Below, one piece after another: positions 7,856-9,509 of a stretch of DNA of 9,509 nucleotides. This DNA comes from Prevotellaceae bacterium (GTDB lineage: Bacteria; Bacteroidota; Bacteroidia; Bacteroidales; UBA932). The stretch covers positions 1 to 9,509 of the forward strand of contig JAIRKX010000126.1 in assembly GCA_031259805.1 (NCBI GenBank), given 5' to 3'. Under the pieces are notes generated by a model. It had not been told where the DNA came from, searched no databases, and saw nothing but the letters and a program-made list of their open reading frames with translations. Position 1 is the stretch's first letter. Every line of letters starts with the position of its first letter. The translations under genes and the position numbers were made by a program.

Positions 7856-8110
7856 ATGAAAACAACCGACATCGTCCGTTGCTTAGCCGAACACAATAGA
7901 TGTTTAGGTTCCCGCGCACTGTGGGAACCCAAACATAATAGATGTTTAGGTTCCCGCGCGCTGCGGGAACCCGAACACAATAGATGTTTAGGTTCCCGCG
8001 CGCCGCGGGAACCCAAACATAATAGATGTTTAGGTTCCCACGCACTGCGGGAACCCAAACACAATAGCTGTTCAGGCGCCCCTTCACCGACATTTCTTTT
8101 TTTTAATTAA
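7856..8110 (+). CDS. Doubtful 84-residue ORF made of 14-residue repeats
   Basis: An ATG at 7856 opens an 84-residue frame (MKTTDIVRCLAE, then four HNRCLGSRALxEPx-type repeats and a decayed fifth) that ends with TAA at 8108-8110. An in-frame ATG at 7820 would add 12 residues. The frame stays open because the DNA unit is 42 bp, a multiple of three; frames on the opposite strand are open for the same reason. Differences between units fall on first, second and third codon positions alike (for example AAA/GAA, CTG/CCG, GCA/GCG), not mainly on silent positions. I recognise no domain. Translation is possible, given the upstream -7 box, but the stretch looks more like a structured DNA or RNA repeat than a protein gene. 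Confidence 0.2.
   Translation: MKTTDIVRCLAEHNRCLGSRALWEPKHNRCLGSRALREPEHNRCLGSRAPREPKHNRCLGSHALREPKHNSCSGAPSPTFLFFN
7891..8080. repeat. Tandem array of 42-bp hairpin-forming units (four full, one partial)
   Basis: Units begin at 7891, 7933, 7975 and 8017, each exactly 42 bp, and a decayed partial unit covers 8059-8080. Within each full unit TGTTTAGGTTCCC pairs with GGGAACCCAAACA (GGGAACCCGAACA in unit 2), giving hairpins at 7901-7935, 7943-7977, 7985-8019 and 8027-8061. Stems are about 15-16 bp with 3-5-nt loops, and each has one constant A-C mismatch. A 7-nt linker (TAATAGA or CAATAGA) separates hairpins. Unit 3 has the longest stem. Variation is all transitions and lies in the loop, the stem top, the linker and one lower stem position. 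The bases before the units alternate GAA/AAA with CAC/CAT, hinting that an 84-bp pair was duplicated. Function is unknown; RNA structure, recombination or protein binding are all open. Confidence 0.9.
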
Positions 8111-8135
8111 TATAAATATTTAAACTTTATTCAGT

Positions 8136-9077
8136 ATGAAAAAATTACTTACTATTCACTTTGGATCGCTGCCTCTGGCTGCCCATTTTAATTATGTAAC
8201 CAAATTTGTCCTGCTGCTGGCCAGCGCCGGCGAGGCCGTACAGACCGCCATAGCCGCCCTGCTGCCGACCCTGAATCAGTGGTTGGAGAAGGAAAAGAAA
8301 GCGCTGCAGTGGGTCTACAAAAGCGCCCTGACCGAAAAAATTGCCGAAGCCGACCGACGCCTCGACCATGCGCTGGCGGCCATCAATGCCGGCGTCAAAC
8401 TGGCGCTTTATTCCTTAGATGCCGATACGCGGGCCGCCGCCAGCCGCCTGCAGATCATGTTGAAAGAATACGGACGGGTAGCCCATCAGTCGTACGACGA
8501 AGAATCGGGCAACGTGCGGATATTGATAGGGCAGCTCACCGGCCTCTACGCTGCCGACGTCATAACCGTCGGCCTGACGGACTGGGTAATCGAACTCCAA
8601 GCCGCCTCCGCCGAATTTGAAGCCCTGCTCCGGGAACGCGAAACGGAACAAATCGAAAGACCCGAACTCCCGGCGCAAACAATCCGAAGGAACGTAGACA
8701 AAGCCTACCATCAGATAGAAGACGTCCTCGACGCCGGCAGCACCCTCGGTGCATCGCCCGACTTCGGCGCCTTCATCGACCTGATGAACCCCGACATCGA
8801 ACGCACCAACGCCGAGTTCCACAAAGCAAAACACAACATGGCGCAAGCGCAACCCGCGCCGATACCCCCGCAGCCGCACACCGGAGCGCTCGTTACCCCC
8901 ACCCCCGACGTGTACTACGCCATCGCCGGCGCCGAACCCGTGAAACTCGCACTGGGCAATGACTACAACCTTACCTACAAAAACAACAAAGAGGTGGGTA
9001 CGGCAGAATGTACCATCCACGGCAAAGGACAATACACCGGCAGCAAAACCATCACCTTCATCATCGAAGCAGTGTAA
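8136..9077 (+). CDS. DUF6261 family protein with C-terminal Ig-like domain
   Basis: I recognise residues 1 to about 235 as DUF6261, an uncharacterised, mostly alpha-helical Bacteroidales family. Typical features are the MKKLLTIHFGSL start, the ADRRLDHALAAINAGVK helix, AASRLQIMLKEYGRVAHQSYDEE (102-124), and YAADVITVGLTDWVIELQAA (138-157) followed by FEALLRERE. A proline-rich linker (about 240-246) joins a small beta domain (about 247-313) containing GNDYNLTYKNNKEVGTAECTI and GKGQYTGSKTITF. This resembles the Ig-like repeats of bacterial surface proteins. The N-terminus has no convincing signal peptide because its hydrophobic stretch is broken by H, N and K residues. The gene follows the hairpin array and precedes a repeat-rich spacer. 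Its link to the glucan locus is only proximity. Family assignment is good; function and location are unknown. Confidence 0.85.
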   Translation: MKKLLTIHFGSLPLAAHFNYVTKFVLLLASAGEAVQTAIAALLPTLNQWLEKEKKALQWVYKSALTEKIAEADRRLDHALAAINAGVKLALYSLDADTRAAASRLQIMLKEYGRVAHQSYDEESGNVRILIGQLTGLYAADVITVGLTDWVIELQAASAEFEALLRERETEQIERPELPAQTIRRNVDKAYHQIEDVLDAGSTLGASPDFGAFIDLMNPDIERTNAEFHKAKHNMAQAQPAPIPPQPHTGALVTPTPDVYYAIAGAEPVKLALGNDYNLTYKNNKEVGTAECTIHGKGQYTGSKTITFIIEAV

Positions 9078-9080
9078 TGG

Positions 9081-9117
9081 TTAATTGTTAATGGTTAATT
9101 GTTAATTGTTAATTGTT
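9081..9117. repeat. TTAATTG heptad tandem repeat
   Basis: Five consecutive 7-bp units begin right after the DUF6261 stop codon: TTAATTG, TTAATGG, then three of TTAATTG, plus a stub TTA. The same heptads recur inside the spacer (9176-9196) and in inverted form as CAATTAA/CCATTAA at 9368-9388. They look like slippage-prone simple repeats. Confidence 0.8.
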
Positions 9118-9144
9118 AGCTGGCGCGCCAATCGTCATTGCGAG
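9108..9144. repeat. Left 37-bp arm of a large inverted repeat
   Basis: This stretch matches the reverse complement of 9339-9375 at 36 of 37 positions; the single difference is C at 9133. It runs from the heptad repeat through the TGGCGCGCCA palindrome (9121-9130) into the hairpin-repeat terminus CGTCATTGCGAG. The two arms enclose 194 bp. Confidence 0.88.
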
Positions 9145-9168
9145 AAGCGCAGCGACGAAGCAATCCAG
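9133..9168. repeat. Left half of a second CGTCATTGCGA hairpin repeat
   Basis: The outer arm CGTCATTGCGAG (9133-9144) and the inner arm GAAGCAATCCAG (9157-9168) have the same order as in the intact copy at 6447-6488. The matching inner arm CTGGATTGCTTC is missing; TTAATTG heptads follow directly. The outer partner CTCGCAATGAC reappears at 9339-9349, so the copy is interrupted. Confidence 0.8.
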
Positions 9169-9222
9169 ATAATGGTTAATTGTTAATTGTTAATTCCGGC
9201 TTCGCCACGTTGTCTGAACTTT

Positions 9223-9261
9223 GATTCTTTTGATTTATATGATTTCTTTGATTTATACGAT
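9223..9261. repeat. 18-bp T-rich tandem repeat
   Basis: GATTCTTTTGATTTATAT (9223-9240) is followed by GATTTCTTTGATTTATAC (9241-9258), matching at 15 of 18 positions, then the stub GAT. It recalls T-rich spacer repeats of Bacteroidota, but I cannot assign it to a named family. Confidence 0.7.
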
Positions 9262-9290
9262 GGCCTGCGGCGGAAAGCCATGCGGCGTTC

Positions 9291-9325
9291 ATAGTTCTTA
9301 ACTCATAGTTCTTAACTCTTAGTTC
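9291..9325. repeat. 14-bp tandem repeat
   Basis: ATAGTTCTTAACTC occurs twice without a gap (9291-9304 and 9305-9318), followed by a partial third unit, TTAGTTC (9319-9325). Confidence 0.75.
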
Positions 9326-9338
9326 ACTGTATTGCGCC

Positions 9339-9375
9339 CTCGCAATGACAATTGGCGCGCCAGCTAACAATTAAC
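9339..9375. repeat. Right 37-bp arm of the large inverted repeat
   Basis: This is the partner of 9108-9144 in opposite orientation: CTCGCAATGAC, then a second TGGCGCGCCA palindrome (9353-9362), then GCTAACAATTAAC. Inverted heptads continue past the arm to 9388. In single-stranded form the arms could fold the enclosed 194 bp into a large stem-loop. Confidence 0.88.
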
Positions 9376-9416
9376 CATTAACCATTAACAATTATTAATT
9401 ATAAATTATACCAACC

Positions 9417-9509
9417 ATGACCCACACCCACTCCACCCGACTCGGACGGCTGATGGCGCTGTCGCTGCTGCTACTCGCAGCCTGCTGCCCGACGACGCCG
9501 GAACGCTTT
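9417..9509 (+). CDS. Start of a lipoprotein gene (cut by the window end)
   Basis: Only 31 codons are visible, and the frame is open to the last base. The translation begins MTHTHSTRLGRLMALSLLLL and continues AACCPTTPERF. It has a basic N-region, a hydrophobic core and a lipobox LAAC with the lipidated cysteine at residue 23, followed by a second cysteine. The ATG at 9417 is preferred because the next ATG (codon 13) would leave no basic N-region. The protein is predicted to be an outer-membrane or periplasmic lipoprotein. Nothing more can be said about its family. Confidence 0.75.
   Translation, partial: MTHTHSTRLGRLMALSLLLLAACCPTTPERF

Larger units (their letters stand above)
9078..9416. other. 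339-bp repeat-packed spacer without a gene
   Basis: Nothing here looks coding. Short AT heptads, inverted arms, half-copies of a dispersed hairpin repeat and two short tandem repeats fill most of it, as listed separately. A short direct repeat, GCCTGCGGCG followed by GCCATGCGGCG (9263-9287), is also present. The last 30 bp before the next start codon are AT-rich and lack a recognisable TAnnTTTG box. Confidence 0.8.

Noticed and set aside
7891..8080. Possible CRISPR array
   Set aside because: The 42-bp units are directly adjacent with only a 7-nt, nearly constant linker. There are no unique spacers and no cas genes in the window.
8121..8128. TAAACTTT as a promoter box for the DUF6261 gene
   Set aside because: The TTT is shifted one base from the TAnnTTTG consensus and the G is missing; it lies only 7 bp before the ATG.

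Overview
The window comes from a member of the Bacteroidota, most likely order Bacteroidales. The evidence is a SusC/SusD pair, surface lipoproteins with LAAC-type lipoboxes, a BACON domain, a DUF6261 protein, AT-rich leaders without Shine-Dalgarno sequences, and -7 boxes of the TAnnTTTG type. I cannot name a genus. All supported genes are on the + strand.

Positions 1-108 are an AT-rich leader. Positions 109-6414 hold three tightly spaced genes: a SusC-like TonB-dependent transporter, a SusD-like glycan-binding lipoprotein, and a PKD-domain lipoprotein that is probably a further surface glycan-binding protein. The gaps between them are 20 and 34 bp, so they are probably one operon. A 266-bp spacer (6415-6680) follows. 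It carries a 90-bp dispersed hairpin repeat, a 28-bp tandem duplication and a promoter-like -7 box. Next is a GH16 endo-beta-glucanase lipoprotein with a BACON domain (6681-7790). Together the four genes form a compact polysaccharide utilization locus, probably for a beta-1,3-glucan (laminarin type) or mixed-linkage beta-glucan. In this model GH16 cuts the glucan at the cell surface, the SusD-like and PKD proteins hold it, and the SusC channel imports the oligosaccharides. No regulator, exo-glucosidase or GH3/GH17/GH30 gene is in the window.

The second part is accessory in character. Positions 7891-8080 hold four full copies and one decayed copy of a 42-bp unit, and each full copy forms a strong hairpin. 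A possible 84-residue ORF runs through the array, but its variation does not look protein-constrained. Positions 8136-9077 encode a DUF6261 protein with an added C-terminal Ig-like domain and no clear export signal. The 339-bp spacer 9078-9416 is a nest of repeats: TTAATTG heptads, a pair of 37-bp inverted arms around TGGCGCGCCA palindromes, a split copy of the hairpin repeat, and short 18- and 14-bp tandem repeats. The window ends inside the signal peptide region of another lipoprotein gene (9417 onward).

No clearly new biological system is demonstrated. The least ordinary parts are the hairpin array, the DUF6261-Ig fusion and the composite inverted-repeat spacer.
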